A stretch of 64,000 nt of DNA from Methylorubrum rhodinum (GTDB lineage Bacteria; Pseudomonadota; Alphaproteobacteria; Rhizobiales; Beijerinckiaceae): assembly GCF_014199935.1 (NCBI RefSeq), contig NZ_JACHOP010000002.1, forward strand, positions 62,001 to 126,000, read 5' to 3'. Positions 1 to 8,749 of this stretch are shown here, one piece after another; within the stretch, counting starts at the first letter, position 1, and each line of letters opens with the position of its first letter. Under the pieces are notes generated by a model. The model saw only the letters and a list, made by a program, of their open reading frames with translations. It was not told where the DNA came from and searched no databases. The translations under genes were made by a program, and so were the position numbers.

Positions 1-467
1 ACGCGCAATCCATCCTGGACGCCCCGGTCGTCGATGAACTCGTCCGCGTCGAGGCACAGCACCCAGTCGGCCTGCAATTCCGCGGCCGCGTGGTAATACA
101 TGAGCGTGTTGAACGCCCGCTCGTTGATCGACACGGCGATGTTCTGGAACACCGTGAGGTTCAGGCCCTCGTCCTTGAGGGCGCGGATGATCTCGAGGGT
201 GCCGTCGCGGCTGCCGTTGTCGAGGATGACGTGGTGATCGGCGTAAGCCGCGGTGTGGCGCAGGAACGCCTCGATGATGTCCGCCTCGTCGAGGATGCGC
301 GAGATCGCGACGACCCGCATCGGTCCGGGCGCCCGCGGGAGGAGCGTTGGCGCGGCGGGCACCGGCGGCGGAGCGGGGGTCGGCGCCGACGGCGCGGGGG
401 AAGGGGACATGGCGGCCCGCCGGGCTTGAAAGCGACCGAACAAGTGTCGCAAGAGCGACGGCGCCAT
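1..467 (-). CDS. Glycosyltransferase family 2 protein (3' part beyond the window)
   Basis: This is the N-terminal part (about 155 residues) of a GT-A type glycosyltransferase; the rest lies left of position 1. From the ATG at 465-467 there is a short basic stretch and a Pro/Ala-rich linker (about residues 20-49). The GT2-like fold follows, with the nucleotide-sugar region DNGSRDGT (83-90) and LDADEF (139-144), the DXD-type metal/UDP site. Alternative in-frame ATGs at 408-410 and 318-320 would remove the linker; the last gives the usual family start MRVVAISRI. The acceptor cannot be inferred. It is transcribed away from mnmE. Confidence 0.8.
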   Translation of the reverse strand, partial: MAPSLLRHLFGRFQARRAAMSPSPAPSAPTPAPPPVPAAPTLLPRAPGPMRVVAISRILDEADIIEAFLRHTAAYADHHVILDNGSRDGTLEIIRALKDEGLNLTVFQNIAVSINERAFNTLMYYHAAAELQADWVLCLDADEFIDDRGVQDGLR

Positions 468-617
468 GGATGCGTCTCCGAAGCGGGCGGATGCCCGCGA
501 CCGCGGCGCGGCTTAACGTGAATCTTTCGTGTTGAGAACGCCGACCGCCACGGCCACCACCCGCCCGAACGGCCCTCGCCATCGCACGGTCCGCTCCCGA
601 TGCCCCCCTCCCCGTTC

Positions 618-2075
618 ATGCCGACCGACACGATCTTCGCCCCCGCCACCGGCTTCGGCCGCGCGGCGGTGAGCGTGGTGCGGATCAGCGGCCCGGCGGC
701 CGGCGCGGCGCTCGATGCCTTGGCCGGGCAGCGCCCGGCGCCGCGGCGGCTGTCCCTGCGCCGCCTGCGCGATCCCGCCTCCGGCACCCTGCTCGATCAG
801 GCCCTCGTGGCGTGGCTCCCCGGCCCCGGCACCGCCACCGGCGAGGACATGGCCGAGTTGCACCTGCACGGTGGTACGGCGGTGCGGGCTGCGGTGCTGC
901 GGGCGCTCGGCGCGCTGCCCGGCTGCCGCCCGGCGGAGGCCGGCGCCTTCACCCGCCGCGCCTTCCTCGAGGGTCGACTCGACCTCACCGAAGCCGAAGG
1001 CATCGCCGACCTGATCGACGCCGAGACCGAGGCGCAGCGACTTCAGGCCCTGCGCCAGCTCGACGGCGCCCTCGGCCGGCAGGTCGCGGACTGGCGCGAC
1101 ACGGCCATCGATCTCCTCGCCTCGGCGGAAGCCGCCCTCGACTTCGCCGACGAGGGCGACGTGGACGAGTCCGGCCTCGACGCGGCGCTCGCCGGCCGCG
1201 CCGCTCTCCTCGCGCAGGAGATCCGAAGGACGCTCGCGGACGGGCGCCGCGGCGAGCGCCTGCGCGAGGGCTTCTGCGTGGTCCTGGCCGGCCCGCCGAA
1301 CGCCGGCAAATCGACCCTGCTCAACGCGCTCGCCGGCCGCGACGCCGCGATCGTCTCCGACATCCCCGGCACCACCCGCGACGCCATCGAGGTGCGCTGC
1401 GACCTCGGCGGCCTTCCCGTCTTGCTGGTGGACACCGCCGGCCTGCGCGAGACCGCCGACCCGGTGGAGGCCGAAGGCGTCGCCCGCACGCGCCGCCGCA
1501 TCGAGACCGCCGACCTCGTGCTGGGTCTCATCCCGATCGACGCGCCCGAGCCGGACGGGGAAGGCAGTCCGGCCACCTTGCGGGTTCGCACCAAGGCCGA
1601 TCTGGCGCAGCCTTCCGCGGGAGAACCAGATCCGGGCGAAGCGCGCATTCCCCTCCCCCTTGCGGGAAGGGGGAGGGGTGGGGGTGGTGCAGAAGGCACC
1701 GGGGCCATTCCTCCTGCCTCCTGCCCGCAAGGCGAAGGAGAGCGCCTCGTCCTTCCTCCCGGAGCGGCACCCAAGACGCTGGCGATCTCCGCCCGCACCG
1801 GCGTCGGTCTCGACGCCCTGCTCGATGCGATCCAAGGCGCCGCCGAGGCCTCGCTCGGCGGCGACGCCCTCGTCACCCGCGAGCGCCACCGCGACGCCCT
1901 TACCCGCGCCGTCCTTCATCTCGACCGCGTGGCCGGCGCGACCGCCGATCACCCGCCCGAACTGACCGCCGAAGACCTTCGCCTCGCCGTCCGGGCGCTC
2001 GGCGAAGTCGGCGGCCATGTCGGCGTCGAGGAGATGCTGGACCGGCTGTTTGCCGGCTTCTGTATCGGTAAATGA
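618..2075 (+). CDS. mnmE: tRNA uridine-5-carboxymethylaminomethyl(34) synthesis GTPase MnmE
   Basis: MnmE works with MnmG to install cmnm5 groups on the wobble uridine of certain tRNAs in the cytoplasm. Visible are the N-terminal tetrahydrofolate-binding region (FAPATGFGRAAVSVVRISG), the helical domain, the G domain with P-loop GPPNAGKST (about 225-233), DTAG, a G4 motif reading TKAD instead of NKxD, and the C-terminal FCIGK with the conserved cysteine. The ATG at 618 begins MPTDTIFAPATG, like other MnmE starts; an upstream ATG at 600 adds six residues. Odd: about 34 residues (roughly 344-377) between G4 and the SAR loop come from an intergenic-type palindromic repeat, making the protein about 485 residues against about 430-455 usually. 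First gene of the mnmE-mnmG-rsmG-parA-parB order. Confidence 0.95.
   Translation: MPTDTIFAPATGFGRAAVSVVRISGPAAGAALDALAGQRPAPRRLSLRRLRDPASGTLLDQALVAWLPGPGTATGEDMAELHLHGGTAVRAAVLRALGALPGCRPAEAGAFTRRAFLEGRLDLTEAEGIADLIDAETEAQRLQALRQLDGALGRQVADWRDTAIDLLASAEAALDFADEGDVDESGLDAALAGRAALLAQEIRRTLADGRRGERLREGFCVVLAGPPNAGKSTLLNALAGRDAAIVSDIPGTTRDAIEVRCDLGGLPVLLVDTAGLRETADPVEAEGVARTRRRIETADLVLGLIPIDAPEPDGEGSPATLRVRTKADLAQPSAGEPDPGEARIPLPLAGRGRGGGGAEGTGAIPPASCPQGEGERLVLPPGAAPKTLAISARTGVGLDALLDAIQGAAEASLGGDALVTRERHRDALTRAVLHLDRVAGATADHPPELTAEDLRLAVRALGEVGGHVGVEEMLDRLFAGFCIGK
1646..1749. repeat. Family D palindromic repeat inside the mnmE reading frame
   Basis: A run beginning CATTCCCCTCCCCCTTGCGG is followed by a GGGGTGGGGGTGGTG block and a right arm rich in CTCCTGCCCGCAAGG. 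The left half is nearly identical to the intergenic element at 30365-30480, and the right arm resembles that copy's right arm in the same order. Here the element is translated without a stop as a Pro/Gly/Arg-rich loop (IPLPLAGRGRGGGG and following residues). Confidence 0.75.
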
Positions 2076-2150
2076 TCTTTTGGATTCTTATTTGCCGGCT
2101 TTTTTTCAACGACTGACTGACGCGTAGGGGACTTTTGTCCTACCAAATCC

Positions 2151-2258
2151 CCTCATCCTGAGGTGCTGCGAAGCAGCCTCGAAGGAAGGCTCCCGTCGGC
2201 TCGCGATCCCAGGAGCCCTCCTTCGAGGGCGCTGCTTTCGCGCCGCCACCTCAGGATG
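2151..2258. repeat. Family A palindromic intergenic repeat, copy 1
   Basis: The left end CCTCATCCTGAGGTG and right end CACCTCAGGATG are inverted copies. Inside are a second inverted pair (CCTCGAAGGAAGGCTCC / GGAGCCCTCCTTCGAGG) and a GCGAAGCAGC / GCTGCTTTCGC pair. The same architecture recurs at 4560-4669 and 26067-26183. It lies in the 581-bp gap between mnmE and mnmG. Confidence 0.85.
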
Positions 2259-2358
2259 TGGGCGGTGGGTGGTATAGGCGGCTGCCCGCTGCATCCGGGC
2301 ATGCCGGAAAAGCACCCGCGTCGGCTCATCGCGCCCCCTCCTTCCCATCGGCCTCTCC

Positions 2359-2497
2359 GTCATTGCGAGGCGAAGCCGAAGCAATCCAGGGCCCCACACT
2401 CAACGGAAGGATCATACCGACAGCCGCCTCAGCATGGTCGCGCCCCTTTCCGAAAACGTCGCGCTCTGGATCGCTTCGGCTTCGCCTCGCGATGACG
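2359..2497. repeat. Family B palindromic intergenic repeat
   Basis: GTCATTGCGAGGCGAAGC with CGAAGCAATCCAG on the left is mirrored by CTGGATCGCTTCGG and CTTCGCCTCGCGATGAC on the right, separated by about 70 bp of unrelated sequence. The two ends form a long imperfect inverted repeat. Only this copy was seen in the window. The rest of the mnmE-mnmG gap (2498-2656) holds no gene that I can support. Confidence 0.75.
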
Positions 2498-2656
2498 GTG
2501 CGGGTGGTAGGGGCCGTCAGCTCTCGAAGCAGCCGCGTAGTGAAAGGCGGGGTTGTCCAGCCGCCCATTCGCAGCGGGTCACTCCTCATCCCCACCAAAA
2601 CCCAAAGAACCAAATCGCGTTGACCGCCCCGCTCGCCCGCGCGTAAGTCACCGTCC

Positions 2657-4531
2657 ATGCACCCTTCAGAGACGAGCTACGACGTCATCGTCGTCGGCGG
2701 TGGCCATGCCGGCGTCGAGGCCGCCGCCGCCGCTGCGCGGGTCGGCGCGCGCACGGCCTTGGTCACGCACCGCGCCGCGACCATCGGGGCGATGTCGTGC
2801 AATCCGGCCATCGGCGGACTCGGCAAGGGCCATCTCGTGCGTGAGGTCGATGCCCTCGACGGGCTGATGGGCCGCGTCGCCGATGCCTCCGGCATCCAGT
2901 TCCGTCTGCTCAACCGCCGCAAGGGCCCCGCCGTGCGCGGCCCCCGCACCCAGGCCGACCGGGCGCTCTACGCCCGCGCCATGCAGGCGGCGGTCACCGA
3001 GACCGTCGGGCTGACGGTGGTGGAGGGCGAGGTCGATGACCTGATCGTGAGGGGTGAGCGCGTCGCGGGCGCGGTGCTGGCCGATGGGCGGCGCCTGTCG
3101 GCCGGGGCGGTCGTGCTCACCACCGGCACCTTCCTGCGCGGGCTGATCCATATCGGCGAGCGGCAGGTGCCGGCGGGCCGCGTGGGGGAGGGGCCGGCGA
3201 TCGGCTTGGCGCAAACCCTCGATCGCCACGGCTTTCGCCTCGGGCGCCTCAAGACCGGCACGCCGCCGCGCCTCGACGGGCGCACCATCGACTGGGCCGC
3301 CCTGGAGATGCAGCAGGCCGACGCGGACCCGGTGCCGTTCTCGACGCTGACCGAGCGCATCACCACGCCCCAGATCGCCTGCGGCATCACCCGCACGACC
3401 CAGGCCGTCCACGACCTGATCCGCGAAAATCTGCATCGCTCGCCGATGTATTCCGGCGGCATCAGCAGCCGGGGCCCGCGCTACTGCCCGTCGATCGAGG
3501 ACAAGGTGGTGCGCTTCGGCGACCGCGAGGGCCACCAGATCTTTCTGGAGCCCGAGGGGCTGGACGATCCGACCGTCTATCCGAACGGCATCTCGACCGC
3601 GCTCCCCGAGGACGTGCAGGCCGCGATCATCGCCGCCATCCCCGGCTTGGAGCGCACCCGCATCGTCCGGCCGGGATACGCCATCGAGTACGATTACGTC
3701 GATCCACGGGAACTCGACGCCACGCTCCAGACCCGGCGCCTGCCGGGCCTGTTTCTGGCCGGCCAGATCAACGGCACCACCGGCTACGAGGAGGCGGCGG
3801 GGCAGGGGCTGGTGGCCGGCCTCAACGCCGCGCGGCTCGCGGGCGGCTCCGATCTCGCGGTGTTCGACCGGGCCGAATCCTATCTCGGCGTGATGATCGA
3901 CGACCTCGTCACCCACGGGGTGAGCGAGCCCTACCGCATGTTCACCTCGCGCTCGGAATACCGGTTGAGCTTGCGCGTCGACAACGCCGACGAGCGGCTG
4001 ACGCCCCGCGGTGCGGCGTTCGGCTGCGTCGGGCCCGAGCGCGCCGCCCACTTCGCCGCGGGGCAGGCGGTGCTGGGCCGTACCCGCGCCCGGCTCGACG
4101 CCCTGAGCCTGACTCCGAACGAGGCCGCGGGCCACGGCCTCGCGCTCAACCGCGACGGCCTGCGCCGCTCAGCCTTCGGGCTCCTGTCGTACCCCGAGAT
4201 CGGCTGGGACCGGCTCGCCGCGATCTGGCCGGAGCTGGCCGAGGTGCCGTCGCGGATCGCCGAGCGGCTGCGGACGGACGCCACCTACGCGGTCTATCTC
4301 GACCGCCAGCAGGCCGACATCGCCGCCTTCCGCCGCGACGAGGCGGTGCGCCTGCCGGCCTCCCTCGACTACGCCGCCATCGCCGGGCTCTCGAACGAGA
4401 TGCGGATCAAGCTCGACGGCGTCCGCCCGACCACGCTGGGGCAGGCCGCCCGCATCGAGGGCGTGACGCCCGCGGCGCTGACGCTGCTCGCGGCGCACGC
4501 CCGGCGCGGACGGGCGCAGGCGACGGCATGA
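2657..4531 (+). CDS. mnmG: tRNA uridine-5-carboxymethylaminomethyl(34) synthesis enzyme MnmG
   Basis: FAD-dependent partner of MnmE (GidA) in the wobble-uridine modification complex. The protein is 624 residues, the normal family length. It has the Rossmann FAD motif [12 protein letters not shown] (about 12-23), the conserved [24 protein letters not shown] block that follows it, the [10 protein letters not shown] segment, a second [21 protein letters not shown] signature near the middle, and the C-terminal helical domain that contacts MnmE. The ATG at 2657 directly precedes the FAD-binding strand. It is separated from mnmE by two palindromic repeats, so it may have its own promoter. Confidence 0.97.
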   Translation: MHPSETSYDVIVVGGGHAGVEAAAAAARVGARTALVTHRAATIGAMSCNPAIGGLGKGHLVREVDALDGLMGRVADASGIQFRLLNRRKGPAVRGPRTQADRALYARAMQAAVTETVGLTVVEGEVDDLIVRGERVAGAVLADGRRLSAGAVVLTTGTFLRGLIHIGERQVPAGRVGEGPAIGLAQTLDRHGFRLGRLKTGTPPRLDGRTIDWAALEMQQADADPVPFSTLTERITTPQIACGITRTTQAVHDLIRENLHRSPMYSGGISSRGPRYCPSIEDKVVRFGDREGHQIFLEPEGLDDPTVYPNGISTALPEDVQAAIIAAIPGLERTRIVRPGYAIEYDYVDPRELDATLQTRRLPGLFLAGQINGTTGYEEAAGQGLVAGLNAARLAGGSDLAVFDRAESYLGVMIDDLVTHGVSEPYRMFTSRSEYRLSLRVDNADERLTPRGAAFGCVGPERAAHFAAGQAVLGRTRARLDALSLTPNEAAGHGLALNRDGLRRSAFGLLSYPEIGWDRLAAIWPELAEVPSRIAERLRTDATYAVYLDRQQADIAAFRRDEAVRLPASLDYAAIAGLSNEMRIKLDGVRPTTLGQAARIEGVTPAALTLLAAHARRGRAQATA

Positions 4532-4559
4532 GGACCTTGCAACCTCTCTCCACCCCACG

Positions 4560-4669
4560 CCCTCATCCTGAGGTGCTGAGCGTCAGCTCAGCCTCGAAGG
4601 AGGGCTCCAGCCCGCGCGCGATCCCTGGAGCCCTCCTTCGAGGCCGCTACGCGGCACCTCAGGATGAGG
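4560..4669. repeat. Family A palindromic intergenic repeat, copy 2
   Basis: CCTCATCCTGAGGTGCTGAG opens the element and GGCACCTCAGGATGAG closes it. The inner arms CCTCGAAGGAGGGCTCCAG and CTGGAGCCCTCCTTCGAGG are perfect complements, and GAGCGTCAGCTC forms a small side hairpin. It fills most of the gap between mnmG and rsmG and ends about 37 bp before the rsmG start. Confidence 0.9.
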
Positions 4670-4706
4670 GAGAGGAGGGGACGAGCCGTTATTCTGTGTG
4701 TGTCGC

Positions 4707-5342
4707 ATGATCACCGATCAACGCACCCGCGTCCTCGCCGAGCACGATGTTTCACGTGAAACAGCTAACCTCCTCGACATCTATGTCGAGCAACTGGCTC
4801 GCTGGCAGAACGTGAAAAATCTCGTCGGCCCGGCCACCCTCATCGAGGTCTGGCACCGCCACGTCGCCGACGCGCTCCAGCTTCTCGCGCTCGCGCCCGA
4901 GGCCAGGACCTGGGTCGATCTCGGCTCCGGCGCCGGCATTCCGGGGCTGATTCTGGCGATATCCGGTCGAGTACGATCGGGGCTGAAAATACATCTTATC
5001 GAGAGCAATGCGCGCAAATGCGCCTTTCTCACCGAGACCGCGCGCCTCACCGGCGCACCGGTGACGGTCCACAACGCCCGGATCGAAACCGTGATCGGCA
5101 GCCTCACCGGCGCCGACGTCGTCTGCGCCCGCGCGCTGGCGCCGCTCACCCAGCTCCTCGCCTGGACCGAGCCTCTGTTGAAAACCGGCACCGTCGGGCT
5201 GTTTCCGAAGGGCCGTGATGCAGCTGCGGAATTGACCGAGGCGGACAGAGAGTGGACATTCGCCCGCGACCTGATTCCGAGCCGCACCGACTCGCAGGCA
5301 CGGATCGTGCGCGTCACGTCGCTCTCCCGCGTGGATCCATGA
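4707..5342 (+). CDS. rsmG: 16S rRNA (guanine(527)-N(7))-methyltransferase RsmG
   Basis: SAM-dependent methyltransferase (GidB) that modifies G527 of 16S rRNA. The 211-residue protein has the alphaproteobacterial N-terminal signature HDVSRETANLLDIYVEQL, the NLVGPATL segment, SAM motif I VDLGSGAGIPGL, and the RALAPLTQLL region. The ATG at 4707 is favoured; a GTG at 4698 adds three residues. Codons 14-19 coincide with a perfect parS site. The stop overlaps the parA ATG (ATGA at 5339-5342), indicating translational coupling to parA. Confidence 0.96.
   Translation: MITDQRTRVLAEHDVSRETANLLDIYVEQLARWQNVKNLVGPATLIEVWHRHVADALQLLALAPEARTWVDLGSGAGIPGLILAISGRVRSGLKIHLIESNARKCAFLTETARLTGAPVTVHNARIETVIGSLTGADVVCARALAPLTQLLAWTEPLLKTGTVGLFPKGRDAAAELTEADREWTFARDLIPSRTDSQARIVRVTSLSRVDP
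4748..4763. promoter_or_regulatory. parS: parS centromere site (ParB binding), inside rsmG
   Basis: TGTTTCACGTGAAACA is a perfect 16-bp palindrome identical to the bacterial parS consensus. It is read through by rsmG as part of DVSRET. It lies 576 bp upstream of parA and about 1.5 kb upstream of parB, the usual place for an origin-proximal parS. ParB is expected to load here and spread, with ParA moving the complex. I saw no second exact copy in the window. Confidence 0.93.
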
Positions 5343-6184
5343 CCGACTCTTCTCAGCCCAAGCCGCCAGAACACAAGCCTCTGCGCGTGCTGGCGCTCGC
5401 CAACCAGAAGGGCGGCGTCGGCAAGACCACCACGGCGATCAACCTCGGCACGGCGCTCGCGGCCATCGGCGAGCAGGTGCTGGTGATCGACCTCGATCCC
5501 CAGGGCAACGCCTCGACCGGGCTCGGCATCGACCGCCGCCGCCGCCCGATCTCGACCTATCACGTCATGGCCGGCGAAGCGCCGCTGGCGCAGGCCGTGA
5601 CGCCGACCGCCGTGCCGCGTCTCTCGGTGGCACCCTCGACCATGGACCTGCTCGGCCTGGAGCTGGAGCTGGCGAACGCCCCCGACCGGGCGCACCGGCT
5701 GCGCAACGTCCTGCGCGGCCTCAACGAGGCGCCGGGCGTCGAGCCGATCACCTACGTACTGATCGATTGCCCGCCCTCGCTCAACCTGCTGACGATCAAC
5801 GCGCTTGCGGCTTCCGACGCCGTGCTGGTGCCGCTGCAATGCGAGTTCTTCGCGCTGGAGGGCTTGAGCCAGCTCCTGCGCACCGTCGAGCAGGTGCGCG
5901 GCGCTCTGAACCCGAAGCTGCAGATCCAGGGCGTGGTGCTCACCATGTACGATCCGCGCAACAACCTTTCGGCCCAGGTGGTGGCGGACGTGCGCGGCTT
6001 CCTCGGCGACAAGGTCTACGAGACCATGATCCCGCGCAACGTCCGCGTCTCCGAGGCGCCCTCGCACGGCAAGCCGGTGCTGCTCTACGACCTGAAATGC
6101 GCGGGCTCGCAGGCCTATCTGCGGCTCGCCTCGGAAGTCATCCAGCGCGAGGGCCGGGCCCCGCCGCCCGCCGCCGCCGCGTAA
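5339..6184 (+). CDS. parA: Chromosome partitioning ATPase ParA
   Basis: Deviant Walker ATPase that positions ParB-parS complexes on the nucleoid. The 281-residue protein has the Walker A motif KGGVGKTT (about 24-31), with the signature lysine of the ParA/MinD family, the DLDPQGNASTGLG switch region and the VLIDCPPSLNLLTINALAA Walker B region. The ATG at 5339 overlaps the rsmG stop and begins MTDSSQPK; the frame extends upstream to 5252 but that part is rsmG in another frame. The C-terminus ends in a Pro/Ala tail. Followed by parB after 105 bp. Confidence 0.97.
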   Translation: MTDSSQPKPPEHKPLRVLALANQKGGVGKTTTAINLGTALAAIGEQVLVIDLDPQGNASTGLGIDRRRRPISTYHVMAGEAPLAQAVTPTAVPRLSVAPSTMDLLGLELELANAPDRAHRLRNVLRGLNEAPGVEPITYVLIDCPPSLNLLTINALAASDAVLVPLQCEFFALEGLSQLLRTVEQVRGALNPKLQIQGVVLTMYDPRNNLSAQVVADVRGFLGDKVYETMIPRNVRVSEAPSHGKPVLLYDLKCAGSQAYLRLASEVIQREGRAPPPAAAA

Positions 6185-6289
6185 TCTTTGGTGCGCCGAA
6201 CCCGCCTTGAGCGGGCTCGGCGCGTCCGGCGGACGCCCGCCGCCGCGCCGTCGCGCGGTCAAGCATCGATTGAGTAACGGAGTTTCCCA

Positions 6290-7204
6290 GTGGCGATGGC
6301 GGATGATGCGGCCCGGCCGCGGCTCGGGCGCGGGCTCGCGGCCCTGATCGGCGACTTCTCCGACGATTCCCCGCGGGAGGATGCCCGCCCGCCGCAATCG
6401 CAGCGCAAGGTCGTGGTCGAGTTTCTGCGGCCGAACCCGCGCAATCCCCGGCGTCGCTTCTCCGAGCCGGAACTCGACGAACTCGCGACCTCGATCCGCC
6501 AGCGCGGCGTGATCCAGCCCATCGTCGTCCGGCCCCTGCCGGCCGTGCCCGGCACCTTCGAGATCGTCGCTGGCGAGCGCCGCTGGCGGGCGGCGCAGCG
6601 CGCCGGCATCACCGAGGTGCCCGTCGTCGTCGTCGAGATCGACGACCGCACCTCGCTCGAATACGCGATCCTCGAGAACGTCCAGCGCACCGATCTCAAC
6701 GCCATCGAAGAGGCGGCGGGCTACGAGCGGCTGATGGGCGAGTTCCAGTACACCCAGGCCGAACTCGCCGAGCTTCTCGGCAAGAGCCGCAGCCACCTCG
6801 CCAACACCCTGCGCCTGCTCCAGCTTCCGCCCGCGATCCAGGACCGGGTGACGGCGGGCGAGATCACCGCCGGGCATGCCCGCGCGCTTCTCTCGGTGCG
6901 CGACCCCGAGGGGATCGCCCGCCGCATCGTCGCCGAGGGCCTGTCGGTGCGGGAGGTCGAGGCGCTGGCGGCGGCCGACAACGCCACCGAGTCCGAGACG
7001 CCGCGCCCCGGCCGTCCCCGCCGGGCCTCGGGCAGCGACGCGACCGTGCGTTCGCTGGAAGACGTGCTGGCCCGCGCGCTCGGCCATGCGGTGGCGGTGA
7101 AGGACAAGGCGAGCGGGGAGGGGGAAATCCGCATCCGCTACGCCAGCGCCGAGGAACGCGACGCGCTCTGCCGCAAGCTCGGGGGCACGGCTTCGGAGGC
7201 GTAG
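6290..7204 (+). CDS. parB: Chromosome partitioning protein ParB
   Basis: CTP-dependent DNA clamp that binds parS. The N-terminus has a ParA-interacting segment (RPRLGRGLAALIGD). The CTPase/ParB-N domain follows with NPRNPRRRF, IRQRGVIQPIVVRP, GERRWRAA and ENVQRTDLNAIEEA, then the parS-reading helix-turn-helix (TQAELAELLGKSRSHLANTLRLLQLP) and a C-terminal dimerisation domain. The start is the GTG at 6290 (AACGGAG about 7 bp upstream) or the ATG at 6296. At 304 residues it has typical length. Its target site lies in rsmG. Confidence 0.97.
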   Translation: MAMADDAARPRLGRGLAALIGDFSDDSPREDARPPQSQRKVVVEFLRPNPRNPRRRFSEPELDELATSIRQRGVIQPIVVRPLPAVPGTFEIVAGERRWRAAQRAGITEVPVVVVEIDDRTSLEYAILENVQRTDLNAIEEAAGYERLMGEFQYTQAELAELLGKSRSHLANTLRLLQLPPAIQDRVTAGEITAGHARALLSVRDPEGIARRIVAEGLSVREVEALAAADNATESETPRPGRPRRASGSDATVRSLEDVLARALGHAVAVKDKASGEGEIRIRYASAEERDALCRKLGGTASEA

Positions 7205-7381
7205 GGCACGCGCGTTTCATTGATCGAACCGAGAATAGATTTGCCGGGTCAGTACACCGGCAAGACCGGATTAAATCATCGTCGAGATCGTTCGGCATCG
7301 TTCCCATCGACAGGACTGGACAAGGCGTCTATCAGCCTCCGGCCCATCCGCCTCGTGCGGATCGAAGCCGGAGGCTCGACG

Positions 7382-7801
7382 ATGTTCAACATGTTCAAGT
7401 CGCAATCGTCCCTCGACCTGACGCCGCGCAACTGCCTCGTCGTCTCGTTGCTCTACTGCATGGGCTCCGACGGCGAGCTCGATCCGGAGGAGCTGGGCCA
7501 CCTGATGTCGGTGCTCGGCCGCAATACCACCCGGCAGCAGCTCGATGCGCTCCTGCGCTACGCCCGCTCCACCCCGCCGCAGCAATTCCTGGCGGATGCG
7601 GGCCCGCGGCTGCGGCCGGACCAGCGGCTCTGCATCATCCTCAACATGATCGACAGCGCCATGGCCGACGGCGAGGCCGAGCCCGGCGAGCAGCGGCTCA
7701 TCATGGAATTCGCCCAGAGCTTCGGCCTGAGCGAAGCCGACCTGAATCCGTATTTCCGCACGCTGGTGGCGAAGAACGACCGGGCCGTGCTGGACCGGTA
7801 A
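7382..7801 (+). CDS. TerB-like (tellurite resistance TerB family) protein
   Basis: A 139-residue all-helical protein. Acidic repeats YCMGSDGELDPEEL and DSAMADGEAEPGEQRLI resemble the paired D/E metal-binding helices of TerB-family domains. The start codon at 7382 is preceded by GGAGGCTCGACG. No other ter gene is adjacent (a TerC homologue lies about 30 kb away), so a real role in tellurite resistance is doubtful; the family is widespread with mostly unknown functions. It converges on the dioxygenase gene, and the short GGCCGATTACGGCC inverted repeat at 7803-7816 between them may help termination. Confidence 0.75.
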   Translation: MFNMFKSQSSLDLTPRNCLVVSLLYCMGSDGELDPEELGHLMSVLGRNTTRQQLDALLRYARSTPPQQFLADAGPRLRPDQRLCIILNMIDSAMADGEAEPGEQRLIMEFAQSFGLSEADLNPYFRTLVAKNDRAVLDR

Positions 7802-7807
7802 GGCCGA

Positions 7808-8659
7808 TTACGGCCGCCGCCCGAGCCCCGGCACGAGGGCGGCGAGCCGGTCCTTGAGGGTAAGCCGCGGCGGTCCGAACCCGCCGGGCCCCGGCCCCGG
7901 CGGGCGCTCCGGCCGGCCGGAGGGCGTCACGGGCCGGTCGGTGAGGCCGGCGACGTCCGCGCCGCGGTTCACCCCGATGACGAGGCTCGCGACGTAGCGG
8001 TCGCGCTCCTCCTTCACGGCACAGAAGGCGCGCCGCTGCGGGTCCTCCTCGCGAGCGATGCCGTCGTTGGCGTTGACGACGAGGCGCTCGACCCGACGCC
8101 CGCCATAGGCCGGCACCTGGGTGTAGAGGAACTCACTCAGGGCATCCGGAAAATAGATCTGCCCGGTCAGCACGGTACGCCGGTCGAGGAAGACCTTAAC
8201 GTGGATGTGGGTCGCCCGGCCCGGATACCAGCCCGGATAGATCGTCTCGAATGCCGCCCAGCCGCCGGCATCCGTCTCCTGCGTCCCGCGCAGAAAGGTC
8301 TGGCCGCTGGTGTCCATGCGGCGTGAATCGCCCTGGCCCGGATAGCCGGAATAGCGCCCCTGCGCGTCGCAATGCCAGACATCGACCCGTGCCCCGGCCA
8401 GCGGCGTGCAGGGCCCGGCCTCGATCACCCTCAGCCGCAGCCGCATCGGCACGCCCTCGCGCCCTTCCGTGATGTCGGCCCGTACGAGGCGGGGATCGGT
8501 GTAGAACGGGCCCTCGATCGCCTGGGGCGTGAGCAGGCAGGCGCCCTCGCCGGCCTCGTCCGGAGGCGCCGCCGCGGCGGCGGGGCGCGACAGCAGCCCG
8601 GCGGCACCGAGGCCGAGGGCGGATAGCAGCCCGCGGCGCGAACTCGACGGCAACGGCAT
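7808..8659 (-). CDS. Secreted intradiol ring-cleavage dioxygenase-like protein
   Basis: Resembles the protocatechuate/catechol 1,2-dioxygenase fold with a Tat-type signal (SSRRGLLSALGLGAAG, residues 5-20). Candidate Fe(III) ligands are Y103 (GRYSGY), Y145 (PGWYPGR), H151 and H153 (THIHVKV), matching the two-Tyr two-His set of the family. The segment EGPFY (49-53) is also typical. The C-terminal 60 residues are Pro/Gly rich. Exported members of this family are common in soil bacteria and their substrates are mostly unknown. No aromatic-degradation genes are nearby. It stands alone between parB/TerB and holA. Confidence 0.85.
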   Translation of the reverse strand: MPLPSSSRRGLLSALGLGAAGLLSRPAAAAAPPDEAGEGACLLTPQAIEGPFYTDPRLVRADITEGREGVPMRLRLRVIEAGPCTPLAGARVDVWHCDAQGRYSGYPGQGDSRRMDTSGQTFLRGTQETDAGGWAAFETIYPGWYPGRATHIHVKVFLDRRTVLTGQIYFPDALSEFLYTQVPAYGGRRVERLVVNANDGIAREEDPQRRAFCAVKEERDRYVASLVIGVNRGADVAGLTDRPVTPSGRPERPPGPGPGGFGPPRLTLKDRLAALVPGLGRRP

Positions 8660-8749
8660 GACGGTCTCCCGGTGGTGGTCCGCGCGAGCACTCCACAGAG
8701 CGCTACACCGCCAGGATGTCCCGAATATTTCCGACCGTCACGGCGGCGT

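Noticed and set aside
2151..2497. Repeats in the mnmE-mnmG gap as a CRISPR array or insertion sequence
   Set aside because: There are no regularly spaced direct repeats with unique spacers, and no transposase gene; the structure is that of palindromic intergenic repeats.
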